A DNA stretch of 64,000 nt, from the NCBI GenBank assembly GCA_015061285.1, contig SUWW01000001.1, positions 186,001 through 250,000 on the forward strand, read 5' to 3'. The number at the start of each line of letters is the position of its first letter. Position 1 is the first letter of the stretch. This DNA is from Bacteroidales bacterium (GTDB taxonomy: Bacteria; Bacteroidota; Bacteroidia; Bacteroidales; Marinilabiliaceae). Of the stretch, positions 53,631 through 63,068 are shown one piece after another. The notes beneath the pieces were generated by a model. It saw nothing but the letters and a program-made list of their open reading frames with translations. It was not told the DNA's origin and ran no database searches. Made by a program: the position numbers and the translations under genes.

Positions 53631-56042
53631 CTAAAGGTTGGCCACCTTTATAACATCAGCGAACACGCCCGAAGCTGTTACATCGGCACCAGCGCCATAG
53701 CCTTTTATTTGCATTGGATGCTGGTTGTAGTTATCTGATTTTATAAGTACGATATTATTCGAACTCTCGAGGTGATAGAGCGGATCGTCTTCGCCAACTT
53801 CTTTGAAGCCAATTTTAGCTTTGCCATTTTCGAAAGTTGCTACATATCTAAGCACCAAACCTTTGTCGGCCAACTCTTTACGCTTAGCCTCATATTTATC
53901 ATCGAGTTCAGCAACACGTTTCATAAACGTATCTACATCGGGTGTATCTAAATATTCTTGAGGCACAAAAGGCGTTTTGTCTATATCGTCCATTTCGAGA
54001 GCATATCCACTTTCGCGAGCAAGAATCAATATCTTGCGTGCCACATCGGTGCCGCTTAGGTCGATGCGAGGATCGGGTTCACTGAAACCTTTTGCTTTTG
54101 CCTCTGCAATGACTTTCGAGAGCGGTTTGTCGGCCGAGAGTTCGCCACATATATAGTTTAGCGTACCAGAAAGGACGGCTTCAAGTTTCACAATGCGATC
54201 GCCACTCTTTATAAGGTCGTTGATGGGCGATATTATAGGCAGTGCGGCACCAACATTAGTTTCGAAATGGAACTTAACGCCTTTATCCTTAGCCGTTTGT
54301 TTCAATTTTTGATAATGCTCATACGCCGACGACATAGCTATCTTATTAGCCGTCACCACATTAATATTATTTTCGAGCAATCTATCATAGATAGCAGCCA
54401 CAGCCGACGATGCAGTGCAATCTACAAAGACGCTATTCGACAAGTTCATTTTTAGAATTGCGTCTGCGAATTCGTTTGGCGTTGCGTCTAAACCTTCAGC
54501 GAGTTTCTCTTTTACATTGCAAGGCTCAAGTCCGTAAGGCTCAAGCAACATCTTCTTCGAATTGGCGACACCAGCCAATCGAATCACCAAGCGGTCGGTG
54601 TTTTTGAGTTTCTCTGCTTGCGACATGAGTTTCTCGAGCAGTTTGCCGCCAACAGTTCCCACGCCAGCAAGGAAAATATTAAGCACTTGATAGTGGCTAC
54701 TAAAAAAAGCATCGTGAACCACGTTTAGCGTTTTCTTCAAATCATCGTCTTTCACAACGAATGAGATGTTCACTTCGTTTGCGCCTTGAGCTATGGCGTA
54801 TACATTGATGCCATTGCCACCAACAGCCGAGAATAGCATTCCTGCCACACCCGTGTTATGACGCATGCGATTGCCCACAATAGCCACCACAGCCATATTA
54901 TCGTCAATAATCACATGACCAGAGCCTTCTACATCATCTTTGAATTCATTGTAGATAAGCTCTTTTGCACGCTGCGCATCTTTAGCCTCAACCACAACAC
55001 TGATACTGTTTTCGCTCGAAGCTTGCGAAATAAGTATCACATTGATATACTCTTGGGCCAACGCACCAAAGAGGCGTTTCGACACACCACTAACGCCCAC
55101 CATACCAATACATTGCAACGTAATCAGACTCACATTACGTATAGATGATATGCCTTTTATTTTATTAGGCGACTCCGATTCTACACCATCGATGAGAGTG
55201 CCAGGCGCTGTAGGGTTGAACGTGTTTTTGATATAAATAGGAATATTGAGGCGCAGAGCAGGCAAAATGGTAGGCGGATAAATCACTTTTGCACCGAAAT
55301 GCGACAATTCCATAGCTTCGGCATACGTAAGATGATCGAGTTTATAGGCACGAGTAATAATGCGCGGGTCGGCCGACATAAAGCCGTCTACATCGGTCCA
55401 AATCTCGAGCACGTTGGCACACAAGCCTGCAGCAAGCAAGGCAGCAGTGTAGTCGGAACCACCACGACCGAGCGTTGTTGGTTCGCCAGCCTCATTGGTA
55501 GAAATAAAACCAGGCAGAATATTTACGTCAGCCAATTGAGATTTTACCGTTGAAAGGTTCTTGATGGTTAAATCTTCAATACACTGATTGCGATTGCCTA
55601 ATTTTTGAGTTTTTATATATTGTTGACTATCAATAAGTTTAGAACCATCAATCAACTTATGTAGGATAAGAGAACTAAAGCGTTCGCCAAATCCTGAAAT
55701 AGCATCAAGGCTGCGCGGAGAGAGTTCTTTGAGCAAACAAACGCCATTGAGCAAATTGTTCAATTCGGCAAAGATTGGAGCAAGAGCATCCATAATAGGC
55801 TTAGGATCAGCAAATAGTTCATTCACTATTTGCTCATGACGTGCATATATAGCATTGAAGTTAACTGTATAGTCGTCGCCATTCACTGCAGTCTGCGCGG
55901 CTTGCAACAATTTATCAGTGATGCCACTAACAGCCGAAACTACAGCGCACACTGGCTTTTCATATTCAAGAATAATGCTCTTTACACTATTTATGCTTTG
56001 TGCGGAACCCATTGATGTTCCACCGAATTTCAATACTCTCAT
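53631..56042 (-). CDS. thrA: Bifunctional aspartokinase / homoserine dehydrogenase I
   Basis: The 803-residue fusion catalyses the first and third steps from aspartate to threonine. N-terminal aspartokinase (about 1-290) begins VLKFGGTSMGSA and contains VSAVSGITDKL, FGERFSSLIL and LGRGGSDYTAALLAAGL; two ACT domains (about 305-450) are the likely threonine-binding sites; the C-terminal homoserine dehydrogenase begins LNIFLAGVGTVGGKLLEKL and includes TANKIAMSSAY, ETNVGAALPI and EPDPRIDLSGTDVARK. Length fits the enterobacterial and Bacteroidota ThrA. It leads the threonine operon. No -7 box or leader attenuator with threonine codons was seen upstream. Confidence 0.98.
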   Translation of the reverse strand: MRVLKFGGTSMGSAQSINSVKSIILEYEKPVCAVVSAVSGITDKLLQAAQTAVNGDDYTVNFNAIYARHEQIVNELFADPKPIMDALAPIFAELNNLLNGVCLLKELSPRSLDAISGFGERFSSLILHKLIDGSKLIDSQQYIKTQKLGNRNQCIEDLTIKNLSTVKSQLADVNILPGFISTNEAGEPTTLGRGGSDYTAALLAAGLCANVLEIWTDVDGFMSADPRIITRAYKLDHLTYAEAMELSHFGAKVIYPPTILPALRLNIPIYIKNTFNPTAPGTLIDGVESESPNKIKGISSIRNVSLITLQCIGMVGVSGVSKRLFGALAQEYINVILISQASSENSISVVVEAKDAQRAKELIYNEFKDDVEGSGHVIIDDNMAVVAIVGNRMRHNTGVAGMLFSAVGGNGINVYAIAQGANEVNISFVVKDDDLKKTLNVVHDAFFSSHYQVLNIFLAGVGTVGGKLLEKLMSQAEKLKNTDRLVIRLAGVANSKKMLLEPYGLEPCNVKEKLAEGLDATPNEFADAILKMNLSNSVFVDCTASSAVAAIYDRLLENNINVVTANKIAMSSAYEHYQKLKQTAKDKGVKFHFETNVGAALPIISPINDLIKSGDRIVKLEAVLSGTLNYICGELSADKPLSKVIAEAKAKGFSEPDPRIDLSGTDVARKILILARESGYALEMDDIDKTPFVPQEYLDTPDVDTFMKRVAELDDKYEAKRKELADKGLVLRYVATFENGKAKIGFKEVGEDDPLYHLESSNNIVLIKSDNYNQHPMQIKGYGAGADVTASGVFADVIKVANL

Positions 56043-56428
56043 TATTGGGATGTAGAATTGTTCTAAAAAAATTTTTCGTCGAAATTACTTCAAAACGCGT
56101 CAAGATAAAAGCATTCTAACATTATTAGGTCGCATTTACGAGTTACACCGAACATAAACCGAGCTCAGTTTTAGATGATTTTTCTATATATACTCAAAAT
56201 TGGCACTAATAACATTTGAATTCTCTCCAAAACAGCGTTTTCGTAGTGTTTTTATACTCACGCACAAATTTTGTCACTCGATTGCAGTGAATATGAATAA
56301 ACATGAAATTGCATATCATATTTCTTTGACGAGTTTTCGTTTTATAGGGTGAGATACTAATTTTGCCGTTCGCTTAACCACGCATAGCCTTTTTTATTGT
56401 GTAGGCCATGCAGTTATATATTTAGGAA
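56043..56428. other. Divergent intergenic region between thrA and the envelope operon
   Basis: 386 bases. On the plus strand it holds a good promoter for the TPR lipoprotein (56335-56365). On the thrA side I searched for TAnnTTTG, a short leader peptide rich in Thr/Ile codons and a terminator-antiterminator pair, and saw none. A weak hairpin (ATAGCC...GGCCAT) lies at about 56386-56411. Confidence 0.45.
56335..56365 (+). promoter_or_regulatory. Promoter of the TPR lipoprotein operon
   Basis: TTTC, 19 bases, TAATTTTG. The -7 box is exact and the -33 word and spacing equal those of the HIT and trmD promoters. The leader is about 57 bases. Confidence 0.55.
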
Positions 56429-57310
56429 ATGAACAAGAATAGCATCTACACCTGCATCAGAAACGCCATAATAATATTATTAGTAGCCTTAGTGTCTGCA
56501 TGTCAATCGAGCAAAAAACTGACAATAGAGAAGACAAACCAAGCTAACGCGCTTTTCAATGCTGGTAATTATACAGAGGCATTCAATGCATACCTCGCTA
56601 TCGACTCCGTAGCGCTATTATCCGACACCATTGCGCGTCGCAACGCCATCATAAGTGCCTATAATACACATAATTATAAATACGCCACTTCGCATGCTAT
56701 TTTTGCTTTCAACAACGATAAGGAATTGCTTACTGCCGTAGAAAAGAGTTTCTGCGCTTTGGGCATGACAGAAAAAGCTAATGTACTTATACTCAACTAC
56801 GAAAGCATTTTCACTGCCGAATATGGCGAAAAAGCAATAGCCAACAGACTTGCAGCATATCATAACGAACGCGAGAGCCGTCAGTTGGTAAACTACTATT
56901 CCAAAATCGACAACGATTCATTGCGCGTGGCATGCTTCGACAACTACTTCAAGTTTACGTCATCATCGATGAGCGACGACGAAAAGCTTAGTGCTTGCAA
57001 AGAGATACTCAAATTAGCTCCTAAGCAAGAGACAGCTTTGCGCTTTATGGCAATAAATCAGTACAAAACGGCAGAAGCAAAATACAACGCTGCCATGGCC
57101 GAATACAACAAGAAGAAAAACGCTACCACTTACGCATATCTTCGTCGCGATTTGAAACGTATTTCGGCTACATATCGCGAGTGCAAAGCAAAATTTGAAA
57201 CACTACGCACCATTAATCCCGAAAACAAAGACTACATAAAATATCTCATAAACATCAACCTCAGGCTCGACAACAACGCGCAAGCCAAAGAGCTTGAAAA
57301 ACAACTATAA
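56429..57310 (+). CDS. TPR-type lipoprotein
   Basis: The 293-residue protein has a lipoprotein signal (NAIIILLVALVSACQSSKK, Cys at about residue 25) and TPR-like helix pairs (KTNQANALFNAGNYTEAFNAYLAID; DDEKLSACKEILKLAPKQETALRFMAINQYKTAEAKYNAAMAEYNKKK; LRTINPENKDYIKYLININLRLDNNAQAKELEKQL). It is probably anchored to the inner face of the outer membrane or the periplasmic face of the inner membrane, as a binding scaffold. It is the first gene of a four-gene operon; the next gene starts three bases after its stop. Confidence 0.85.
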   Translation: MNKNSIYTCIRNAIIILLVALVSACQSSKKLTIEKTNQANALFNAGNYTEAFNAYLAIDSVALLSDTIARRNAIISAYNTHNYKYATSHAIFAFNNDKELLTAVEKSFCALGMTEKANVLILNYESIFTAEYGEKAIANRLAAYHNERESRQLVNYYSKIDNDSLRVACFDNYFKFTSSSMSDDEKLSACKEILKLAPKQETALRFMAINQYKTAEAKYNAAMAEYNKKKNATTYAYLRRDLKRISATYRECKAKFETLRTINPENKDYIKYLININLRLDNNAQAKELEKQL

Positions 57311-57313
57311 AAC

Positions 57314-58348
57314 GTGATTCGCTTTCTCATTCCTATAGCAATATACTTCGTTGCAGAGTACTTCTGTGGAGCAATAGCTGCTATGGCCGTTGCCATTGCA
57401 TACTCAACCATCGAATTGATAATAAAATACATACGCACAAAAAAAATCGACTCTTCGCCCTGCATCGACATTGCATTGATTGGCCTATTCGGATTCGCAG
57501 AACATATCACTAACGGCATAGAAGGATTGATGTATGTGGTGCTTCCTATTGTTGTGGCATTGCTTATGTTGGCATCACTGCTTACGCCTCTCGATTTATT
57601 TGCATCTATTGGCGGCAGCTACATGAAAAAAATTCAACGTAGCCCGTTCAACCAAATGAACATGCGCAAAAGCATGCTACGTATGCTTGTTTGGTGCGTT
57701 ATAATGGCTATTCTCGAAGCAATTGTATATATAAAACCAAGCATAACACATAAATATTCTGAATATCAACTATTTGTCGTAGTAGTAGTATTATTAGCAT
57801 ACATAGCGACGGAATTCGTGGTTGGACACATCAATCGACGTAAGTATAAGAATTGCGAATGGGTGCCCCTGATGAACGAAAATGCCGAAATTGTTGGTGT
57901 GGCTCCGCGACCACTTGTACACAATGGCAGTCTATGGCTTCACCCTGTGGTTCATCTACACGTCATACACAACCACAAACTGCTATTGCAACTACGCCCT
58001 AAGACAAAAAAAATACAGCCCAACAAATGGGATACGGCAGTGGGAGGCCACATAACAGCCCAAGAAAAACTCGAAGATGCACTACGACGCGAAGCGTGGG
58101 AAGAGATTGGTTTACGCGACTTCAAAGCTCGTTTGCAAGCTCGATACGTATGGCGAAGCGATGTGGAACATGAATACGTATTCTCATTCGTCACCGAAAA
58201 CGCAGGGCCATTTCGCACAATAAACGAAGGAGAAGTTGAAGAGCTACGCTTCTGGAGCAAGCAAGAACTCTTAGACAACATCGACAGAGGAGCCTTCACT
58301 CCAAACCTCGTACACGAGTTACAATCGTCGATTCTCGCACTATTATAA
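57314..58348 (+). CDS. Membrane protein fused to a Nudix hydrolase domain
   Basis: The 344-residue protein (GTG start, three bases after the preceding stop) has an N-terminal membrane part with four or five spans (about residues 3-28, 70-92, 121-140, 151-171) and a C-terminal cytoplasmic Nudix domain from about 183. The Nudix box is complete: G245xxxxxE251, then REAWEEIGL (residues 259-267), so phosphohydrolase activity is expected. The domain resembles isopentenyl-diphosphate isomerase-like Nudix proteins (HPVVHLHVIHNHKLLLQLR, KIQPNKWDTAVGGHI). Substrates could be a nucleotide or an isoprenoid or lipid-linked diphosphate; membrane fusion makes the latter attractive, but that is inference. 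Confidence 0.85.
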   Translation: MIRFLIPIAIYFVAEYFCGAIAAMAVAIAYSTIELIIKYIRTKKIDSSPCIDIALIGLFGFAEHITNGIEGLMYVVLPIVVALLMLASLLTPLDLFASIGGSYMKKIQRSPFNQMNMRKSMLRMLVWCVIMAILEAIVYIKPSITHKYSEYQLFVVVVVLLAYIATEFVVGHINRRKYKNCEWVPLMNENAEIVGVAPRPLVHNGSLWLHPVVHLHVIHNHKLLLQLRPKTKKIQPNKWDTAVGGHITAQEKLEDALRREAWEEIGLRDFKARLQARYVWRSDVEHEYVFSFVTENAGPFRTINEGEVEELRFWSKQELLDNIDRGAFTPNLVHELQSSILALL

Positions 58349-58418
58349 AAATGAAATACATTTGCACCATAAATCATATCAACTTAGCTCTACCTAAAAA
58401 TCTATTAACAATATAATT

Positions 58419-59186
58419 ATGAACAAAACAGCACTTATTACCGACGCAACTTCTAAAATGGGGCAAGCCATCTGTCGCACATTAGCTAAGAATGGCTACG
58501 ACGTTATAGTTATAGGTAAAAGTCTGCCCGAACAGCAAAAGTTATGCATCGAATTAGAGAATAAATACAAGGTCGACACCTACATACTCAACTTCGACAT
58601 ACGAAGCAAACACGACATTTTCGATAGCTACGATATGCTTTCGGATAGTTGCAAAAGTCGGCTCTCAGTAATGATAAACAATTCGAGCATCAACATTGGC
58701 GAGGCAAGTTTCGAAACTGCCGACGACCACGATTGGGACAGCATGATAGACATAAACATAAAAGGATCACTATATATGCTGCAACTTGCCGCTCAAACCA
58801 TGAAAGAGAACGGCGTTGGTGGTCATATTATAAATATTATGAGCATTGCCAATCGCAAGATTTATTCTGGAGGCAACGTATTCAGTGCCACGCAAAGTGC
58901 TCTCGACACCATCACTCAAAGCATGCGTTTGGATTTGCTCCCTTATGGTGTACGCGTAGAATCGCTAACTCTCGGCCTTGCCGAAAACGACTATAATACA
59001 GGTCGTTACAAAGGCGACATTGAAAAAGAAGACGCAGCATTCCAAGGCATCAAAGCCATAACCCCCGACGACATAGCTGAAGCCGTTGAATTTATTGTTA
59101 CGCGTCCTTCACACGTCACAATCAACGATATTCAGTTGATGCCTACTCAAGAGTATTCCCCGTCACGAATAAATAGAAAATCGTGA
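58419..59186 (+). CDS. Short-chain dehydrogenase homologue lacking catalytic residues
   Basis: The 255-residue protein has the SDR Rossmann fold overall (LITDATSKMGQAICRTLAKNGYDVIVIG, FDIRSKHDIF, MINNSSIN, GGHIINIMSIA, LLPYGVRVESLTLG). Key residues are changed: the TGxxxGxG cofactor loop reads T8-D9-A-T-S-K13-M-G15, the NNAG motif reads NNSS, and the active-site YxxxK is F155-SAT-Q159, so both the catalytic Tyr and Lys are lost; only Ser142 remains. It is therefore probably a non-catalytic binding or scaffold protein. The frame is intact, which argues against a decaying pseudogene. It lies 70 bases after the membrane-Nudix gene. Confidence 0.85.
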   Translation: MNKTALITDATSKMGQAICRTLAKNGYDVIVIGKSLPEQQKLCIELENKYKVDTYILNFDIRSKHDIFDSYDMLSDSCKSRLSVMINNSSINIGEASFETADDHDWDSMIDINIKGSLYMLQLAAQTMKENGVGGHIINIMSIANRKIYSGGNVFSATQSALDTITQSMRLDLLPYGVRVESLTLGLAENDYNTGRYKGDIEKEDAAFQGIKAITPDDIAEAVEFIVTRPSHVTINDIQLMPTQEYSPSRINRKS

Positions 59187-59206
59187 CTTTTTAGCATCTA
59201 TAAATA

Positions 59207-60079
59207 ATGAAAGACCTCAACAAAAAAGCTCTTATCATCATCGCGGCCATAGCCGTTCTTTTATTAGTATTTATAATCCTTTTCGCCCAAAGCCGTGTTG
59301 CTATGAGCGAGATGACCGAAGTGTTCACCGAAGAGAAGCAAATACTAATTAACGATTTCCAAAATCTATACTTAGACTACGATTCGCTCCGCAGTAACAA
59401 CGAAGAGATAAACCAAAAACTCGACATAGAGCGCGAGCGCATTGCTCAGTTGCAAGACGAACTCAAAACTGTACGCGCTACCAACGCTCGTAGAATAAAA
59501 GAGCTTCAAAACGAGCTCAACACTATGCGCAACGTAATGGTGAGTTTCGTGCATCAGCTCGACTCTCTTAACCAGCTGAATATCAAACTTACCGACGAAA
59601 ACGGCAATCTTCGCAATCAAATAAATCGCCAACAGAAATCGTATAACGAGCTTGCCAAGCAAAACGAAACTCTCGCCAATAAGATTGATGAAGCTTCGCG
59701 TCTCGAAACAAGCAATGTGGCTGCCGTTGGGCTTAACTACAAAGACAAGAAAGTATCATCAGCCGACAGAGTGAACAAGATAAAAATCGACTTCACTGTG
59801 CTGCGCAACCCTGCTGCTTCGGTGGGCATGCTTACCATCTACGCTCGCATAACTCGCCCCGACGGAGAATTGCTGCTGCACTCAAAAAGCGACGTTTTTG
59901 CTTTCGAAGACACTCAACTTAACTACTCTGCTAAACGCAACGTGGAGTATAGTGGCGAAGATGTATCGGCATATATCGTCTATGATGTAGACGCTGGAGA
60001 ACTTATGGAGGGAACTTACGAAATAGAAATATTCTGTGCAGGCAACGTTATTGGTCGCACAACATTCAAGCTCTCATAA
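59207..60079 (+). CDS. Single-span membrane protein with a coiled coil and C-terminal beta domain
   Basis: The 290-residue protein has one N-terminal membrane span (residues 8-28, LIIIAAIAVLLLVFIILFA), a long coiled coil (about 35-165, rich in Q/E/N and L heptads such as LRSNNEEINQKLDIERERIAQLQDELKTV) and a C-terminal beta sandwich-like region (about 190-290, IKIDFTVLRNPAASVGMLTIYARITRPDG...YEIEIFCAGNVIGRTTFKL). A periplasmic coiled-coil stalk is inferred. The family recurs in Bacteroidota without assigned function. It is the last gene of the operon and is followed by a terminator. Confidence 0.75.
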   Translation: MKDLNKKALIIIAAIAVLLLVFIILFAQSRVAMSEMTEVFTEEKQILINDFQNLYLDYDSLRSNNEEINQKLDIERERIAQLQDELKTVRATNARRIKELQNELNTMRNVMVSFVHQLDSLNQLNIKLTDENGNLRNQINRQQKSYNELAKQNETLANKIDEASRLETSNVAAVGLNYKDKKVSSADRVNKIKIDFTVLRNPAASVGMLTIYARITRPDGELLLHSKSDVFAFEDTQLNYSAKRNVEYSGEDVSAYIVYDVDAGELMEGTYEIEIFCAGNVIGRTTFKLS

Positions 60080-60100
60080 GACTAATATTTACATACATAT

Positions 60101-60131
60101 CGAGCCATCGGTCTTATAGACTGGTGGCTCG
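60101..60131 (+). terminator. Rho-independent terminator of the TPR-Nudix-SDR operon
   Basis: A 13-bp stem (CGAGCCATCGGTC with its complement, two G-T pairs), 5-base loop, then TTTGCTTT, about 20 bases after the last stop. Confidence 0.75.
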
Positions 60132-60222
60132 TTTGCTTTGTGCACTACTCTAATTATAGAGCCTAAAACTTGCCACAGAGAGGTGCAGAATATAGATTCG
60201 TGTGCATATATACATATAGCAA

Positions 60223-60257
60223 CAAGTCCTCATCATAACTACGATGACAAGGACTTG
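60223..60257 (-). terminator. Hairpin downstream of the TonB-dependent receptor gene
   Basis: Outer arms CAAGTCCT/AGGACTTG and inner arms CATC/GATG form a two-part stem 34 bases past the receptor stop. The following T content is low, so confidence is moderate. Confidence 0.5.
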
Positions 60258-60290
60258 CGCAAATAAAACCTAAGATATGAAAAGTTGTTT

Positions 60291-63068
60291 TTAGAAATCG
60301 AAGTTCACACCAACTGAGTAGATACCACCAATCTTGTCGCTGTAAATAAACTCGCGCGACTTATCATTGAAGAGGTTATGAGCATTGAAGAACACTTCAA
60401 CTTGATTTGAAGGTTTGTAGCCGACTTTCAAGTTTACCGTCAGTCGAGGATCGAGTTCATCTCCTTTTGTATTGTATTTAGTGCAATAGGTACGTTTGCC
60501 AATGTAATTAGCGAAAGCCGACACATTGAGTTGTGGCAATGGTTTGTAAACTAAGCCGAGCATACCATAGAACGAAGGAGTAGCTTCATGTTTGTGTCCA
60601 TCAGAAAGTGCAGGTTCGAGAAGCGACTTGAGCGAAGCATAAACATCTTCTTCAGAAATGTTTGCCGAGCTAATCTCATACTCTTTTGTCTTTTCGTTGT
60701 AGAAATTAGGCTCGTTTTCGATAAACTGCTTAACAGCACCAACCTTATCCTCAGCCCCGAGCACATCTTTATTTAGCATATCGGTCATCTTAGTACTTAC
60801 GTAATTAAGCAATGCAGAAGCTACATCATTTTGTACATATTGATAATAGTCATCAATCCATGTGCGCTGAACGTTGGCATTGAGTTTTGCAATAAGCTTC
60901 GAAGAAATAATCCAGTCGAGGTTGAGACTCAAACCTGTTTGATAAACTTTATATGGAAGCGAACCATATTGAATATCAACGTTCGTAATAGAGCCATCCT
61001 TCATGCCAAAGAAGAACTCGAGAATATTTTGAGTGATAGCAGGCACAGGATTTTGCAATTCACCAGATTGAACTTGGCCCATAATCTCATCAAAGCGTGT
61101 TAGGTATCTATTAGTCGTACTCTCGATAAGATTTTTATCGAATGATATGTAGGCACCTTTAGCCATAAGAGCGCCAAAATTCTGCGATTTCGAGAAGAAG
61201 CCTTCAACATCGAGCAAGAGGTTCTGCACAGGACGCCAACGATAGCCAAGCTCCACGTTGTCAATCTTTACGAGGTCGGCCTCTTTATCTTTCTGGAAGC
61301 TAATCTTGGTCGGCAACATTGCTTCGGTACGAATCCAAATGTAGTTCATATTGGTATTCACCATAATAGGACCGCGGTTTGCACGGCCATAAACTAGGCG
61401 AATGAAGTTCTCTTCGTTTATGGAGTAGTTGGCAGCAATCTGCCACGAAGGATTCCATTTATCAGGGATGTTGGTTTTATCGGAACGGATAGCACCAATC
61501 AAGCGCAAGTCGCCAAGTTTGTAATCGAGGCGAAGACTTGGTGCAATCGACGACATTGTAGCATCGTAGTTGAAGAATCCATACAAGTGCGATTTGCTTT
61601 CGTCGTAGCGATAACCTGGATCTTCGTAGTGCCAAGCATAATTGTCGGCAGCAGGATTATCTTGATTGTTGTATACGGGCGAATAATCTTCGTAATAAGT
61701 ATACATATAAGCAAGACCAGGACGGATGAGCAAATCCCCAAGGTGTATATCGTATTCAGCAGAAGCATTGAATGTCGTAGTGGCCACTTTGAAGCCAGGA
61801 GCACCAATAGCAAAGTTTTGCGGACCTTGACAGATATTAGCTTGAAGTTTCAATCCTTTGATGTCGGCATTAAGTGTGGTATACCAAGTTTTCGACTGTC
61901 GTCCGTTGAATGAATATACATCGTCACCAACAGGAGTCGTGTTGACCATAGAACGTTGAAAACCTGCCGAAAGATTAATAGCTATGTCGGGCGTAGGAGC
62001 AAAATTGAGATATGCATTGTAGCCTTCGCTATGACGAGCAAGTCCAGGATTTTCAAACATTTGTGCAGATGGCGATTCTCGTTCCGACGCGCCCAATATC
62101 TGATAGGTAGAATCGGATGATGGATAGAGTTGTTTTATACGATCGATTTCGTCCACCGTATAATAGCCACCTTTCGAAACATCCAACAAATAGCCTTGCT
62201 GCATGAGAGCCCCAACTTCTTGCTTGGAAACAGTTCTGCGAGGATTGGGGACAACTTTCTCATCTGTCGACAGATAGAGGTTGCTTGATGGTATAAGGAA
62301 GATTTTGTCGGTGGGGCGTTCACGATATTGCACATTAGCCGTTATGCCGAAACCAAACTTGTCGTTCACTTTTTTTCGAAGCGCTACGTTGGCTATCGTA
62401 GTTCCTTGATTTCCGAACTGAACATCGCCCGAAACAACCGACTTAGAGTTGAGAGAGTTTTCGGTGATAATATTTATAATACCTTGAACAGCATTTGCTC
62501 CGTAGAGCGCCGAGCAAGCACCTCTCACTACTTCAATGCGATTAATATCTTCAATACCTATATGCAGAACGTCGAAGTTGATAGCACCCATCGAACTTGC
62601 AAATGCAGGACGACCATCTATCATCAACAACGTGTTAGCATTCTCGGTATAAAGAAGCATGTTATTATCAGGAACATTATTCAACCCTCGCATTTGCACG
62701 TCGTATACGCCATTGGTTTTCTCCGATACTATCATACCAGGAATCAATCGGAATGCCTCTTCTATAGTGGATATTCCGTAGGTACGAAGCTCATCGCGCG
62801 TAATTACAGTAGATGACAATGGGGAAGAGAAAGAACTCTCTTCATTTTTTGATGCCGACGAAACACTCTTATTCATAATGAGAGCGAAGAGTTCATCTAC
62901 GCTACTAACGCCAAGTGTTTCTACAGCCTGCATCAAATCTTCAAGGGGAAGTTCCGACAATTCGTCGGTCGACATTGCTAAAATTTGTTCACGAGTTAAT
63001 TGTTTCCCTTGAGCAAAAACCCCTACACTCAAGAAAAACGCAAATGTCAATAAGAAAATTTTTTTCAT
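60291..63068 (-). CDS. TonB-dependent outer-membrane receptor
   Basis: The 925-residue protein has a signal peptide (MKKIFLLTFAFFLSVGVFAQ), a short acidic N-terminal region (LTREQILAMSTDELSELPLEDLMQAVETLG), a plug domain (STVITRDELRTYGISTIEEAFRLIPGMIV, VQMRGLN, TLLMIDGRPAF, INRIEVVRGACSALYGANAVQGIINIIT) and a 22-strand barrel ending SVGVNFDF with a terminal aromatic residue. It lacks the carboxypeptidase-like domain of SusC proteins and has no SusD partner, so it belongs to the general siderophore/vitamin/peptide class. The substrate is unknown. The gene is divergent from a secreted metalloprotease gene, which might supply peptides, but that is speculation. Confidence 0.93.
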   Translation of the reverse strand: MKKIFLLTFAFFLSVGVFAQGKQLTREQILAMSTDELSELPLEDLMQAVETLGVSSVDELFALIMNKSVSSASKNEESSFSSPLSSTVITRDELRTYGISTIEEAFRLIPGMIVSEKTNGVYDVQMRGLNNVPDNNMLLYTENANTLLMIDGRPAFASSMGAINFDVLHIGIEDINRIEVVRGACSALYGANAVQGIINIITENSLNSKSVVSGDVQFGNQGTTIANVALRKKVNDKFGFGITANVQYRERPTDKIFLIPSSNLYLSTDEKVVPNPRRTVSKQEVGALMQQGYLLDVSKGGYYTVDEIDRIKQLYPSSDSTYQILGASERESPSAQMFENPGLARHSEGYNAYLNFAPTPDIAINLSAGFQRSMVNTTPVGDDVYSFNGRQSKTWYTTLNADIKGLKLQANICQGPQNFAIGAPGFKVATTTFNASAEYDIHLGDLLIRPGLAYMYTYYEDYSPVYNNQDNPAADNYAWHYEDPGYRYDESKSHLYGFFNYDATMSSIAPSLRLDYKLGDLRLIGAIRSDKTNIPDKWNPSWQIAANYSINEENFIRLVYGRANRGPIMVNTNMNYIWIRTEAMLPTKISFQKDKEADLVKIDNVELGYRWRPVQNLLLDVEGFFSKSQNFGALMAKGAYISFDKNLIESTTNRYLTRFDEIMGQVQSGELQNPVPAITQNILEFFFGMKDGSITNVDIQYGSLPYKVYQTGLSLNLDWIISSKLIAKLNANVQRTWIDDYYQYVQNDVASALLNYVSTKMTDMLNKDVLGAEDKVGAVKQFIENEPNFYNEKTKEYEISSANISEEDVYASLKSLLEPALSDGHKHEATPSFYGMLGLVYKPLPQLNVSAFANYIGKRTYCTKYNTKGDELDPRLTVNLKVGYKPSNQVEVFFNAHNLFNDKSREFIYSDKIGGIYSVGVNFDF

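Noticed and set aside
56043-56428. Threonine-operon attenuator or leader peptide
   Set aside because: No short ORF rich in Thr/Ile codons and no alternative hairpins with a T-run were seen before thrA.
58419-59186. Calling the SDR homologue a pseudogene
   Set aside because: The frame is full length, in an operon with tight spacing and without frameshift or stop; a maintained pseudoenzyme fits better.
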